Assembly (NCBI GenBank): GCA_964393035.1 | Contig: CAYMRX010000004.1 | Coordinates: 310,001-374,000 of the forward strand | DNA length: 64,000 nucleotides | Direction of reading: 5' to 3' | DNA from: Tabrizicola_A sp964393035 | GTDB taxonomy: Bacteria; Pseudomonadota; Alphaproteobacteria; Rhodobacterales; Rhodobacteraceae | Shown here: one piece after another, positions 8,237 through 16,404 of the stretch | Layout: each line of letters begins with the position of its first letter | How positions within the stretch are numbered: position 1 is the first letter of the stretch | Notes under the pieces: model-generated | What the model saw: the letters and a program-made list of their open reading frames with translations, nothing else | Database searches by the model: none | Told to the model about the DNA's origin: nothing | Program-made: the position numbers and the translations under genes

Positions 8237-10039
8237 ATGGCACGCGCACCCCTTCTTCAGCTTTCCGGCATCTCGCTGACCTTCGGCGGCAACCCGGTTT
8301 TCGACAACCTTGACCTTGTGGTGCAACCTGGTGACCGGGTGGCGCTGGTCGGCCGCAACGGGTCGGGCAAATCCACCCTGATGAAGGTGATGGCGGGGCT
8401 GGTCGAGGCCGACGCCGGCCTGCGCGTCGTGCCGCCGGGCATCACCGTGGGCTATATGGAGCAAGACCCCGATCTTTCGGCCTATGCCACCTTGGGCGAT
8501 TATGCGGCAAGCGGCCTGCCCGAGGGCGAGGCTTACAAGGTGTCCGTCGTGGCCGAGGGGCTGAAATTCAACCCCGAAACCCCCGTCGCCACCGCATCGG
8601 GCGGTGAACGTCGCCGCGCGGCGCTGGCCAAGCTGATGGCCGAAGCGCCGGAGCTGATGCTGTTGGACGAACCGACCAACCATCTCGACATCCAGGCGAT
8701 CGAATGGCTGGAAGCCGAGCTTTCGAACACCCGCTCCGCCTTCGTGCTGATTTCGCACGACCGGGCCTTCCTGCGGGCGCTGACCAAGGGCACGCTCTGG
8801 ATCGACCGCGGCGAGGTGCGCCGCCGCGAATCCGGCTTTGAAGGCTTTGAGGAGTGGCGTGAAACCGTCTGGGCCGAGGAGGACGAGGCCCGCCACAAGC
8901 TGGACCGCAAGATCAAGCACGAGGCGAAATGGGCAGTCGAGGGCATTTCGGCCCGGCGCAAGCGCAACATGGGCCGGGTGCGGGCGTTGCAGGCTTTGCG
9001 CGCCGAACGCTCCAGCCAGATCCGCCGTCAGGGCACCGCCGCGCTGGAATTGGAAAGCACCACCACAAGCGGCAAGAAGGTGATCGAGGCGGTCGGGATT
9101 TCAAAGACCTACGGCGACAAGACGCTCATCAAGAATTTCGACATTCGCATCCTGCGTGGCGACCGGGTGGCCTTCGTCGGGCCCAACGGGGTGGGCAAGA
9201 CCACGCTTTTGAAGATGCTGGTGGGCGAGATTGCCCCCGATACCGGCCATGTCAGCCTTGGCACCAACCTTGAGATCGCGGTTTTCGATCAGACGCGCGC
9301 GCAACTCGACCCCGAGGCGAGCCTGTGGGAAAACCTGACCGGCGATCCCCTGATGAAGGTTTCGGGTGCGTCGGATCAGGTGCTGGTGCGCGGCACGCCG
9401 AAACATGTGGTGGCCTATCTCAAGGATTTCCTCTTTGACGAACGCCAAGCCCGCGCGCCGGTCAAGGCGTTGTCGGGGGGCGAAAAGGCGCGGCTTTTGC
9501 TGGCCAAGCTGATGGCGAAATCGTCAAACCTGCTGATTTTGGACGAACCGACCAACGATCTTGATGTCGAGACGCTGGATCTGTTGCAAGACATCTTGGG
9601 CGATTATGACGGCACGGTGCTGTTGGTCAGCCACGACCGCGATTTCATCGACCGTGTGGCGACGGCGACGGTGGCGCTGGAAGGCAAGGGCAAGGCGACG
9701 GCCTATCCCGGCGGCTGGTCGGATTACGCTGCGCAGCGTCCGAAGTTGATTGAGGAAATTGTCGTAAAATCAAACACCTCACAGCCTGTTCTCAAGCAAG
9801 ATGTGAAGAAGGCGGATGGCCTGAGCTTCACCGAGAAAAAGCGGCTGGAGGCCCTGCCGGGCGTGATGGAAAAGCTGGAATCGGAAATCTCCAAACTGTC
9901 CACCCTTATCGCCGACCCCGATCTTTTCACGCGTGAGCCTGCCAAATTCGCCAAGGCCACCGCCGCGATTGCCGAACGGCAAACCGCGCTGGCGGCGGCC
10001 GAGGAAGAATGGTTGGGCTTGGAAGAAAAGAACGGCTGA
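8237..10039 (+). CDS. uup: ABC-F family ATPase, Uup type
   Basis: ABC-F proteins act on the ribosome or, for Uup, also on branched DNA and quality control; they have no membrane part. The 600-residue protein has two ATPase domains: Walker A GRNGSGKST near residue 39 with signature SGGERRRAALAKLM near residue 120, and Walker A GPNGVGKTT near residue 316 with signature SGGEKARLLLAKLM near residue 413. The linker near residue 200-275 is basic and helical. The last 70 residues form a charged coiled coil typical of Uup. It starts 31 bases after the acyltransferase. Confidence 0.92.
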   Translation: MARAPLLQLSGISLTFGGNPVFDNLDLVVQPGDRVALVGRNGSGKSTLMKVMAGLVEADAGLRVVPPGITVGYMEQDPDLSAYATLGDYAASGLPEGEAYKVSVVAEGLKFNPETPVATASGGERRRAALAKLMAEAPELMLLDEPTNHLDIQAIEWLEAELSNTRSAFVLISHDRAFLRALTKGTLWIDRGEVRRRESGFEGFEEWRETVWAEEDEARHKLDRKIKHEAKWAVEGISARRKRNMGRVRALQALRAERSSQIRRQGTAALELESTTTSGKKVIEAVGISKTYGDKTLIKNFDIRILRGDRVAFVGPNGVGKTTLLKMLVGEIAPDTGHVSLGTNLEIAVFDQTRAQLDPEASLWENLTGDPLMKVSGASDQVLVRGTPKHVVAYLKDFLFDERQARAPVKALSGGEKARLLLAKLMAKSSNLLILDEPTNDLDVETLDLLQDILGDYDGTVLLVSHDRDFIDRVATATVALEGKGKATAYPGGWSDYAAQRPKLIEEIVVKSNTSQPVLKQDVKKADGLSFTEKKRLEALPGVMEKLESEISKLSTLIADPDLFTREPAKFAKATAAIAERQTALAAAEEEWLGLEEKNG

Positions 10040-10045
10040 GCGGCC

Positions 10046-11425
10046 TTAGATCAACTCCGCCACCACCTGCGGGATGGCCATGACATCGTCGCGCGTGCAG
10101 TCGAACTGGCCGACCTGAACCCGGATCACGTAAGCCCCAGCGTGGCGGGTCTGGGTCAGGTAGATGCGGCCGTCATCGTTGATGCGGTTCAGTAACGCCT
10201 CGGTCGCGGCGTCACTCTCCAGCGCAAAGGTGAAAAGCGACAGGCGCGGCTCTGTGGTGATGCTGACGCCGGGCATCGCGCGCAGCGCCTCGCAAGCCTC
10301 ACGCGACCAGGCGACATGGTTGCGGATGCGGGCGCGCAGCCCCTCCAACCCATAGGCGCGCAAGGTAAACCACAGTTTCAGCGTGCGGAAATTGCGGCCC
10401 AAAGGCACGGTCCATTCGTTGAAATTGACCACATCTTCCTTGCCCGCGGTTTCCAGATAGGTCGGGCGCAGGCCAAGGGTTTTGACCTGCGGCGTCGGGT
10501 CGCGCAGGAATTGCACGGCGCATTGGAACTGCGCGCCAAGCCACTTGTGCGGGTTGAAGATGATGCTGTCGGCCGCCTCGATCCCCGCCCACATGTCGCG
10601 GAATTCCGGGCAGATCATCGCCGACCCGGCCCATGCCGCATCAACATGCACCGGCAGACCCGCCGCATGGGCCACCTCGATGCATTCACCGATCCGGTCA
10701 AAGGCCCCGACCGAGGTGCCGCCCGCACAAAGGATCACCCCCGCAGGCAGCATCCCCGCCGCGCGGTCCGCCGCAATGGCGCCCGCCAAGGCGCCGGGCT
10801 TCATCGACAGGCTTTGATCGGTCGGGATCTTGACCAGATTTTCCTGTCCGACCCCGGCCAGACGCGCCGCCTTGTCCACCGAGGAATGGGTTTCGGCGCT
10901 GGCGTAAAGCCGCAGGCGGGGTGCGCCTGACAGGCCTTTCAGATTGCCTTCAAATCCCATGGCCTGTTCGCGCATCGTCAGCACCGCCGACAAGGTGGCG
11001 GTCGTCGCGCTGTCATGGATGGTGCCGGTGAACCCTTCGGGCAGGCCCAAGCCCTGCCGCAGCCACTGCACCATGACCTGCTCCACCTCGGTCACGGCGG
11101 GCGAGGTTTGCCAGATCATCCCTTGCGCCGCGATGGCATTGGCCAATTGTTCGGCCAGCATCGACGCCGGCGAGGCATTGGCCGGGAAATAGGCGAAAAA
11201 GCGGGGGTGCTGCCAATGGGTGATCCCCGGTGGCACGATGCGGTCGAAATCGGCAAAGATCGCCTCCATCGGCTCGGCCGCTTCGGGTGGGCTGGCAGGA
11301 AGCTGCGCCGAGATCGCTCCCGGCACCAAGGGCGCCCGCACCGGCCGGTCACGCAGGGCGGCATGATAGTCGGTTGCCCAGTCGGCCGCGCGTTTCGACC
11401 ATTGGTTCAGATCATCGTGGTTCAT
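10046..11425 (-). CDS. PLP-dependent decarboxylase (aromatic-L-amino-acid decarboxylase family)
   Basis: Group II decarboxylases remove the carboxylate of amino acids such as tryptophan, tyrosine or glutamate. The 459-residue protein has the PLP-binding lysine at 294 (NPHKWLGAQF), the ring-stacking His near 180 (ETHSSVDKAAR) and the Asp of VHVDAAWAG near 262. The front region THWQHPRFFAYFPANAS is typical of DOPA/tryptophan decarboxylases. Substrate cannot be assigned. A 16-bp palindrome lies 16 bases upstream of the start and is a candidate operator. It is convergent with uup, with 6 bases between them. Confidence 0.92.
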   Translation of the reverse strand: MNHDDLNQWSKRAADWATDYHAALRDRPVRAPLVPGAISAQLPASPPEAAEPMEAIFADFDRIVPPGITHWQHPRFFAYFPANASPASMLAEQLANAIAAQGMIWQTSPAVTEVEQVMVQWLRQGLGLPEGFTGTIHDSATTATLSAVLTMREQAMGFEGNLKGLSGAPRLRLYASAETHSSVDKAARLAGVGQENLVKIPTDQSLSMKPGALAGAIAADRAAGMLPAGVILCAGGTSVGAFDRIGECIEVAHAAGLPVHVDAAWAGSAMICPEFRDMWAGIEAADSIIFNPHKWLGAQFQCAVQFLRDPTPQVKTLGLRPTYLETAGKEDVVNFNEWTVPLGRNFRTLKLWFTLRAYGLEGLRARIRNHVAWSREACEALRAMPGVSITTEPRLSLFTFALESDAATEALLNRINDDGRIYLTQTRHAGAYVIRVQVGQFDCTRDDVMAIPQVVAELI

Positions 11426-11440
11426 GGCTAGCCCCTATTA

Positions 11441-11456
11441 ACTTAACCCGTTAAGT
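11441..11456. promoter_or_regulatory. operator-like palindrome between decarboxylase and cysS leader
   Basis: ACTTAAC-CC-GTTAAGT is a perfect 7-bp inverted repeat with a 2-base centre, AT-rich against a GC-rich background. It lies 16-31 bases upstream of the decarboxylase ATG and 75 bases before the putative cysS leader peptide. The form resembles MarR-family operators, which is an inference. Confidence 0.5.
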
Positions 11457-11530
11457 AATGGCAAAACGGGCTTGGCGCAAGCTTGGTGAAAATGCTTGGC
11501 GGGGCAAGGGAATTGCGCTAGGGCAGGGGT

Positions 11531-11575
11531 ATGAGACAGACGGGCATCATCGGCATTTGCTGCATTACCTGCTGA
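11531..11575 (+). CDS. putative cysteine-rich leader peptide upstream of cysS
   Basis: A 14-codon frame, MRQTGIIGICCITC, begins with ATG seven bases after an AGGG ribosome site and ends with TGA, 80 bases before cysS. Three of its last five codons are TGC (Cys). Charged tRNA-Cys is the product of the downstream gene, so slow translation of these codons could report cysteine supply. The following stem (11585-11590 with 11625-11630) lies where a ribosome stalled on the Cys codons would reach. The frame is short, so chance is possible. Confidence 0.5.
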   Translation: MRQTGIIGICCITC

Positions 11576-11584
11576 CATAGGTCA

Positions 11585-11651
11585 CGCGGGCTCGTCTCCA
11601 TTTCCTGAAAAGGATCACGACAGACCCGCGCCGAAGGCGAGCGACGGGAAA
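11585..11651 (+). promoter_or_regulatory. alternative stems in cysS leader
   Basis: CGCGGG (11585-11590) pairs with CCCGCG (11625-11630), enclosing a TCCT-GAAA-AGGA hairpin (11603-11614). A competing stem pairs GCTCG (11590-11594) with CGAGC (11638-11642), and TTTCC (11601-11605) can pair with the GGAAA (11647-11651) of the cysS ribosome site. These cannot all form at once. The pairings are read by eye without energy calculation. Confidence 0.4.
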
Positions 11652-11655
11652 GAAC

Positions 11656-13107
11656 ATGGTCACGATCAGGCTGCACAATTCGAAAACACGGGAGAAAGCG
11701 GTCTTTGCGCCCTTGGACCCGAAAAATGTGCGCATGTATGTCTGCGGGCCGACGGTTTATGACCGGGCGCATCTGGGCAATGGCCGCCCGGTGGTGGTGT
11801 TCGACACGCTGTTCCGGTTGCTGCGCCATGTTTACGGCGCGGATCACGTCACCTATGTGCGCAATTTCACCGATGTGGATGACAAGATCAACGCGACCGC
11901 CGCCGCCCGCAAGGCGGCAGGGGACGCGCGGTCCATGGAGGCATTGATCCATGAGCGGACCGAGGAAACCATCGGCTGGTATCACGCCGACATGGACGCT
12001 TTGGGCGCGCTGCGGCCGAGCCACGAACCCCGCGCCACGGAATATATCGGGCCGATGATCGCGATGATCGAAGGGCTGGTCGCGGGCGGTCATGCCTATG
12101 CCAAGGATGGCCATGTGCTGTTCCGTGTACGGTCGTACAAGGGTTATGGCGCGCTGTCGGGTCGCTCGGTCGATGACATGATCGCAGGCGCGCGGGTGGA
12201 GGTGGCCCCCTTCAAGGAAGACCCGATGGATTTCGTGCTGTGGAAGCCGTCCTCGGATGAGGAACCGGGCTGGGACAGCCCTTGGGGGCGCGGGCGGCCC
12301 GGCTGGCATATCGAATGTTCGGCGATGAGCTATGAGCTTTTGGGCGCGAGTTTCGACATTCACGGCGGCGGGCTTGACCTGCAATTTCCGCACCATGAAA
12401 ACGAGATCGCCCAAAGCTGCTGCGCCCACCCCGAGGCGGGCTTTGCCAAATTCTGGCTGCACAATGAAATGTTGCAGGTCGAGGGCAAGAAGATGTCCAA
12501 GAGCCTTGGCAACTTCTTCACCGTGCGGGATCTCTTGGACCAAGGCGTGCCGGGTGAGGTCATCCGTATGGTCTATTTGTCCACACATTATCGCAGTCCG
12601 ATGGATTGGACGGAAAAGAAGTGGAGAGAGGCCGCGAGAGTCATCGACGATTGGTTGGATGTCACTAATGATCTCACGCCAACGCCTTTCGAGTCATTCG
12701 TTGCCGAGCCCAAGTTGATTGAGGCGCTTTGTGACGATCTGAACACGAGCTTAGCTCTTACATATTTAAGAGCGCTTCGGTCACAGCCTCAAAAGTTACT
12801 CGATAACGCACGGTTCTTAGGCTTTCTGTCAGAGAAAGCCCGTCAGGAGCGCCGCAAAATCCTTGCGCAATTTGGCGTTGGCATTGGCAGTTCTGCGCCC
12901 GAAGCTGGGGTCAACGCGGCAGTTGATCGGCTCCGCAATCGGCTCGTTTTACTTCGCGAAACAGCAATGGAGACGAAAGACTTTGGCGTAGTCGACGCCC
13001 TTAAAACTGCTTTGACTGCTGCGGGCATTGAAGTGCGGATGTCGAAGGCGGGTGTAGAGTTGATCCCCGGCGTGGGGTTTGATCCTACAAAACTGGAGGG
13101 GCTATGA
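11656..13107 (+). CDS. cysS: cysteinyl-tRNA synthetase
   Basis: CysS charges tRNA-Cys. The 483-residue protein has the HIGH-type motif HLGN at 39-42, zinc ligands at Cys30, Cys221, His246 and Glu250, and KMSKS at 279-283. The catalytic part (to about residue 315) uses the GC-rich codons of the neighbours. From about 12590 to the end the codons change, with AGA, TTA and CTT in common use and much lower GC, and the anticodon-binding part looks divergent. This suggests gene conversion from another lineage. The ATG at 11656 follows GGGAAAG. A possible Cys-rich leader precedes it. Confidence 0.96.
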   Translation: MVTIRLHNSKTREKAVFAPLDPKNVRMYVCGPTVYDRAHLGNGRPVVVFDTLFRLLRHVYGADHVTYVRNFTDVDDKINATAAARKAAGDARSMEALIHERTEETIGWYHADMDALGALRPSHEPRATEYIGPMIAMIEGLVAGGHAYAKDGHVLFRVRSYKGYGALSGRSVDDMIAGARVEVAPFKEDPMDFVLWKPSSDEEPGWDSPWGRGRPGWHIECSAMSYELLGASFDIHGGGLDLQFPHHENEIAQSCCAHPEAGFAKFWLHNEMLQVEGKKMSKSLGNFFTVRDLLDQGVPGEVIRMVYLSTHYRSPMDWTEKKWREAARVIDDWLDVTNDLTPTPFESFVAEPKLIEALCDDLNTSLALTYLRALRSQPQKLLDNARFLGFLSEKARQERRKILAQFGVGIGSSAPEAGVNAAVDRLRNRLVLLRETAMETKDFGVVDALKTALTAAGIEVRMSKAGVELIPGVGFDPTKLEGL

Positions 13108-13130
13108 TAACCTACAAATACTGCACCCCG

Positions 13131-13196
13131 CCCGGAGGCCCAAAGCCTCCGGGCCGCGCACGACCCGCCCCCCCGGGGCGGGCGCGGCAGTGCCGC
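13131..13196. repeat. three GC-rich hairpins between cysS and cimA
   Basis: CCCGGAGGC/GCCTCCGGG (13131-13139 and 13145-13153) is followed by CCCGCCCC/GGGGCGGG (13164-13171 and 13175-13182) and GCGGCA/TGCCGC (13184-13196). All are perfect stems with short loops and no U-tract. The arrangement resembles the structured spacer at 19259-19306, suggesting a related extragenic palindromic element. Confidence 0.65.
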
Positions 13197-13249
13197 TCCC
13201 ACCCCGACGTGCCGTGCGCAGCCCTCTGCCGGTGCAGAAAGGCCCAAGC

Positions 13250-14872
13250 ATGACACGCGAACGCCTCTATCTTTTCGACACCACGCTGCGCGACGGTCAG
13301 CAGACCCAAGGCGTGCAGTTCTCTGCCTTGGAAAAGCGGCAGATTGCCGAAGCCTTGGATGCTTTGGGCGTCGATTACATCGAAGGCGGCTGGCCGGGGG
13401 CCAATCCGACCGACAGCGAGTTTTTCGCCTCGGCCCCGAAAACCCGCGCGACCATGACCGCCTTTGGCATGACCAAACGGGTGGGGAGGTCGGCCGAGAA
13501 TGACGATGTGCTGGCGGCCGTGCTGGATGCCCGCACGCCTGCGGTCTGTCTGGTGGGCAAGACCCATGATTTCCATGTCACCACCGCGCTTGGCTGCTCC
13601 TTGGATGAAAATCTGGAAAACATCGCCGCCAGCATCTCGCATTGCGTCGCGAAGGGGCGCGAGGCGCTGTTTGACGCGGAGCATTTCTTTGACGGCTACA
13701 AGGCGAACCCCGAATACGCCTTGGCCGCCCTGCGTGCCGCGCTGGCGGCAGGGGCGCGCTGGCTTGTCTTGTGTGATACCAACGGCGGCACCCTGCCGTC
13801 CGAGGTGGGCCGCATCGTGGGCGAGGTGATCGCCGCAGGTATTCCGGGCGATCACTTGGGCATCCATTGCCATGACGATACCGGCAATGCGGTGGCGAAT
13901 TCCTTGGCCGCGGTCGAGGCAGGGTGCCGGCAGATCCAAGGCACCCTGAACGGCTTGGGCGAGCGTTGCGGCAATGCCAATCTGGTGACCTTGATTCCGA
14001 CACTCCTGTTGAAGGAACCCTATAAGTCCTCATTGAAAACAGAAGTTTCCGATGCGGGTTTGAAGCATCTTCTGAAGATCAGCCGCACCTTGGATGATAT
14101 TCTGAACCGGGTTCCCTTGCGCGCGGCCCCTTATGTCGGGGCATCGGCCTTTGCCCATAAGGCAGGGTTGCATGCATCGGCCATTTTGAAAGACCCCACC
14201 ACCTACGAACATATCCCGCCCGAAACCGTGGGCAATGCGCGGGTTATTCCGATGTCCAATCAGGCGGGGCAATCGAACCTGCGGACGCGGCTGGCCAGCG
14301 CGGGGATCGAGGTCGAGGCCAAGGATGTCCGCCTTGGCCGCATCCTTGAAATCATCAAGGAGCGTGAGGATCAGGGCTATGCCTATGACGGCGCGCAGGC
14401 CAGTTTCGAGCTTCTTGCCCGCCGCGAGTTGGGCCTTTTGCCGCGCTTCTTCGAGGTCAAGCGTTACCGGGTGACGGTGGAGCGGCGGAAGAACAAATAT
14501 GACCGCATGGTGAGCCTGTCGGAGGCTGTCGTGGTGGTGAAGATCGGCGACCGCAAGGCGATGTCGGTCAGTGACAGCATGGATGAAACCGGGCAGGACC
14601 ATGGCCCGGTCAACGCGCTGTCAAAGGCGCTGGCCAAGGATCTTGGCCCCTATCAGGGCTGTATCGACGATATGAAACTGGTGGATTTCAAGGTGCGCAT
14701 CACCAATGGCGGCACCGAGGCGGTCACGCGGGTCATCATCGATTCCGAGGACGGGCAGGGCCGCCGCTGGCAGACCGTGGGCGTCAGCGCGAATATCGTC
14801 GATGCCTCGTTCGAGGCGCTTTTGGATGCGATCAACTGGAAGCTGGTGCGCGACATGCAGGTGCCCGCGTGA
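13250..14872 (+). CDS. cimA: citramalate synthase
   Basis: CimA joins pyruvate and acetyl-CoA to (R)-citramalate, feeding threonine-independent isoleucine synthesis. The 540-residue protein begins with the DRE-TIM motif FDTTLRDGQQTQGV near residue 8, has the GGWPGANPTD segment near residue 45 that is typical of CimA rather than LeuA, the metal-binding HCHDDTGNAVAN near residue 205, and a C-terminal LeuA-like allosteric dimer domain (TVERRKNKYDR onwards). The ATG at 13250 begins family similarity and overlaps the stop of a 49-codon frame coming from cysS. The phytoene-synthase-like gene follows after 10 bases. Confidence 0.9.
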   Translation: MTRERLYLFDTTLRDGQQTQGVQFSALEKRQIAEALDALGVDYIEGGWPGANPTDSEFFASAPKTRATMTAFGMTKRVGRSAENDDVLAAVLDARTPAVCLVGKTHDFHVTTALGCSLDENLENIAASISHCVAKGREALFDAEHFFDGYKANPEYALAALRAALAAGARWLVLCDTNGGTLPSEVGRIVGEVIAAGIPGDHLGIHCHDDTGNAVANSLAAVEAGCRQIQGTLNGLGERCGNANLVTLIPTLLLKEPYKSSLKTEVSDAGLKHLLKISRTLDDILNRVPLRAAPYVGASAFAHKAGLHASAILKDPTTYEHIPPETVGNARVIPMSNQAGQSNLRTRLASAGIEVEAKDVRLGRILEIIKEREDQGYAYDGAQASFELLARRELGLLPRFFEVKRYRVTVERRKNKYDRMVSLSEAVVVVKIGDRKAMSVSDSMDETGQDHGPVNALSKALAKDLGPYQGCIDDMKLVDFKVRITNGGTEAVTRVIIDSEDGQGRRWQTVGVSANIVDASFEALLDAINWKLVRDMQVPA

Positions 14873-14882
14873 GGGGGGCTGC

Positions 14883-15623
14883 ATGAGTCTGGCGGCCTGC
14901 GCCGAGATCGTCCAGCGCGGCGATCCTGATCGCTTTGCGGCCGTGATGGCCGCGCCAGCGGCGGCGCGCGCACGGCTTTTCCCGCTTTATGCCTTTAACC
15001 TGGAGGTCGCCCGCGCGCCCTGGGTGTCGAAAGAGCCGATGATCGCCGAAATGCGCCTGCAATGGTGGCGCGATGTGGTGGCCGAACCCGCCCCCCGCGC
15101 GCATGAGGTGGCCGGGCCGTTCCATTCGGTGATCCAAGAGGTCGGGCTGCCGCTGGAGGTGATCGACAGCCTGATCGCGGCCCGGCTGCACGATGCCTAT
15201 GACGAGGCTTTTGCCGACGGGTCGGCCTTTGACAGCTATCTCGACGATACGGCCGGCGGGTTGATGTGGCTTGCCGCCAAGGCCTGCGGTGGCACGGATG
15301 AGCCTGCGGCACGCGCCTTGGGCTGGGCCATGGGGCTAGCGAATTACCTGCGCGCCGTGCCGGAACTGGAGGCGCGCGGCCGCAGACCCTTGCCCGATGG
15401 CCGGCCCCATGCGGTCAGGGATCTGGCGGCGGTGGGGCTGGAAAAGCTGGCCTCTGCCAAAGGCCAGGTGCCGAAAGCCGCGGCACTGGCCGCTTGGCAG
15501 GTGCGCGGGCTTTTGCGGCAGGTCATGGCCGAGCCGGACGTGGTGGCCGCGGGAGGCATGGGCCTGTCGGAATTTGCCCGCCGCTGGGGGTTGTTGCGGG
15601 CGAGCATGACCGGACGGGTGTAG
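14883..15623 (+). CDS. squalene/phytoene synthase family protein
   Basis: This 246-residue protein has the fold of head-to-head prenyl synthases. It carries the LFPLYAFNLEVARAP segment near residue 35 and EMRLQWWRDVV near residue 57. The aspartate-rich DxxxD pockets of true phytoene synthases are degraded (LDDTAGGLMWLAA near residue 121), so it is closer to the NDUFAF6-like subgroup, which is linked to respiratory complex I assembly in eukaryotes. Catalysis is doubtful. The ATG follows GAGGGGGC, 10 bases after cimA. Confidence 0.8.
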   Translation: MSLAACAEIVQRGDPDRFAAVMAAPAAARARLFPLYAFNLEVARAPWVSKEPMIAEMRLQWWRDVVAEPAPRAHEVAGPFHSVIQEVGLPLEVIDSLIAARLHDAYDEAFADGSAFDSYLDDTAGGLMWLAAKACGGTDEPAARALGWAMGLANYLRAVPELEARGRRPLPDGRPHAVRDLAAVGLEKLASAKGQVPKAAALAAWQVRGLLRQVMAEPDVVAAGGMGLSEFARRWGLLRASMTGRV

Positions 15624-15773
15624 GCGAGGCAGGCGTAGGTGGTATCCACCGATCGGGTGCAGGGTGGGTTTCAGGATGTTTCGGCGGTAATATTTTGATA
15701 ATAAATAAAAAAATTACAAAATGAGTGCGCCGAAAAATGCATTGTGTGATGTTGGCGTCCCAAATCTAGCGTC

Positions 15774-15792
15774 TACTGTGTTGAACACAGTA
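15774..15792. promoter_or_regulatory. 19-bp perfect palindrome downstream of parE
   Basis: TACTGTGTTGAACACAGTA is a perfect inverted repeat with a single central base, 11 bases past the parE stop codon in an AT-rich spacer. It could be an operator, a recombination scar or a short terminator stem; it lacks a U-tract. Confidence 0.4.
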
Positions 15793-15803
15793 TCAAAGCA
15801 CCC

Positions 15804-16100
15804 CTATCCAGCAAAAAGATGCCGTTCCGCGTCCTGCCTGCTGTGCAATACTCGGATCACATCAAGCCGATCTGATTGATCTTTATAGTAAATCACATGT
15901 GAGCCCGTAATATACTTGCTGTATCCCGCCCTTATGTCGGTTGTCCGCCCCATCTTCCTGCCAGCAGCCAAGGCAAAACAGGTATCACGGATTTCGTCGG
16001 TGTAGCGGTCGGCTTGGTCGGCCCCCCAATTTTCTGCGCTATAGTCCCAGATTGCCTCGATGTCTGCCATCGCTGCCGGGGTGAAGGCGAGAGATTTCAT
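15804..16100 (-). CDS. parE: ParE/RelE-type toxin
   Basis: This 98-residue toxin of a type II module has the ParE fold: FTPAAMADIEAIWDYSAENWG at the start, the central GRKMGRTTDIRAGYSKY, and the C-terminal VIRVLHSRQDAERHL. ParE members poison DNA gyrase, while RelE relatives cut mRNA; the motif set favours ParE. Its ATG overlaps the antitoxin stop by 4 bases. Codon use is less GC-rich than its neighbours, consistent with horizontal gain. Confidence 0.9.
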   Translation of the reverse strand: MKSLAFTPAAMADIEAIWDYSAENWGADQADRYTDEIRDTCFALAAGRKMGRTTDIRAGYSKYITGSHVIYYKDQSDRLDVIRVLHSRQDAERHLFAG

Positions 16101-16345
16101 TGCGCATCGAACGCAGCGCGCTTGCGAGCTTTGAAAGCTTCAAAGTCGAAGGGCTGAGGCTCGCCAGATTGCTCACCTGCAATCAGGGCGTCCTGCAAGG
16201 CCTTTACGCGGGCTTCATGTTCTTCCAGGAGCCGCAATCCTGCCCGCATCACATCGCTGGCTGAACCGTAGCGTCCGGCCTGAACCTGCATGTCGATGAA
16301 GCTGGTGAAATGTTCCCCAAGGGAAACCGATGTGTTGCGGCCCAT
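16097..16345 (-). CDS. parD: ParD-type antitoxin
   Basis: This 82-residue ribbon-helix-helix protein neutralises ParE and represses its own operon. It begins MGRNTSVSLGEHFTSFIDMQ, a classic ParD (CC2985-like) N-terminus, followed by GRYGSASDVMRAGLRLLEEHE and an acidic toxin-binding tail. The start at 16345 is chosen by family alignment and an AAGGG site 7 bases upstream; an ATG at 16351 would add two residues. Confidence 0.9.
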   Translation of the reverse strand: MGRNTSVSLGEHFTSFIDMQVQAGRYGSASDVMRAGLRLLEEHEARVKALQDALIAGEQSGEPQPFDFEAFKARKRAAFDAQ

Positions 16346-16375
16346 GTCCATACCCTTGCGCTTCCTTGCTGTACC

Positions 16376-16404
16376 AATATTTGCTACATCGGCCACCTTT
16401 GCAA
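16376..16404 (-). promoter_or_regulatory. candidate parDE promoter
   Basis: On the minus strand TTGCAA (16399-16404) and AATATT (16376-16381) are spaced by 17 bases, with the -10 ending about 30 bases before the parD start. Each hexamer matches four of six consensus positions. The rest of the spacer to 16548 shows no gene. Confidence 0.4.

Noticed and set aside
13131..13196. Intrinsic terminator between cysS and cimA
   Set aside because: The stems have no U-tract and cimA follows in the same direction, so a palindromic element or leader is the more careful label.
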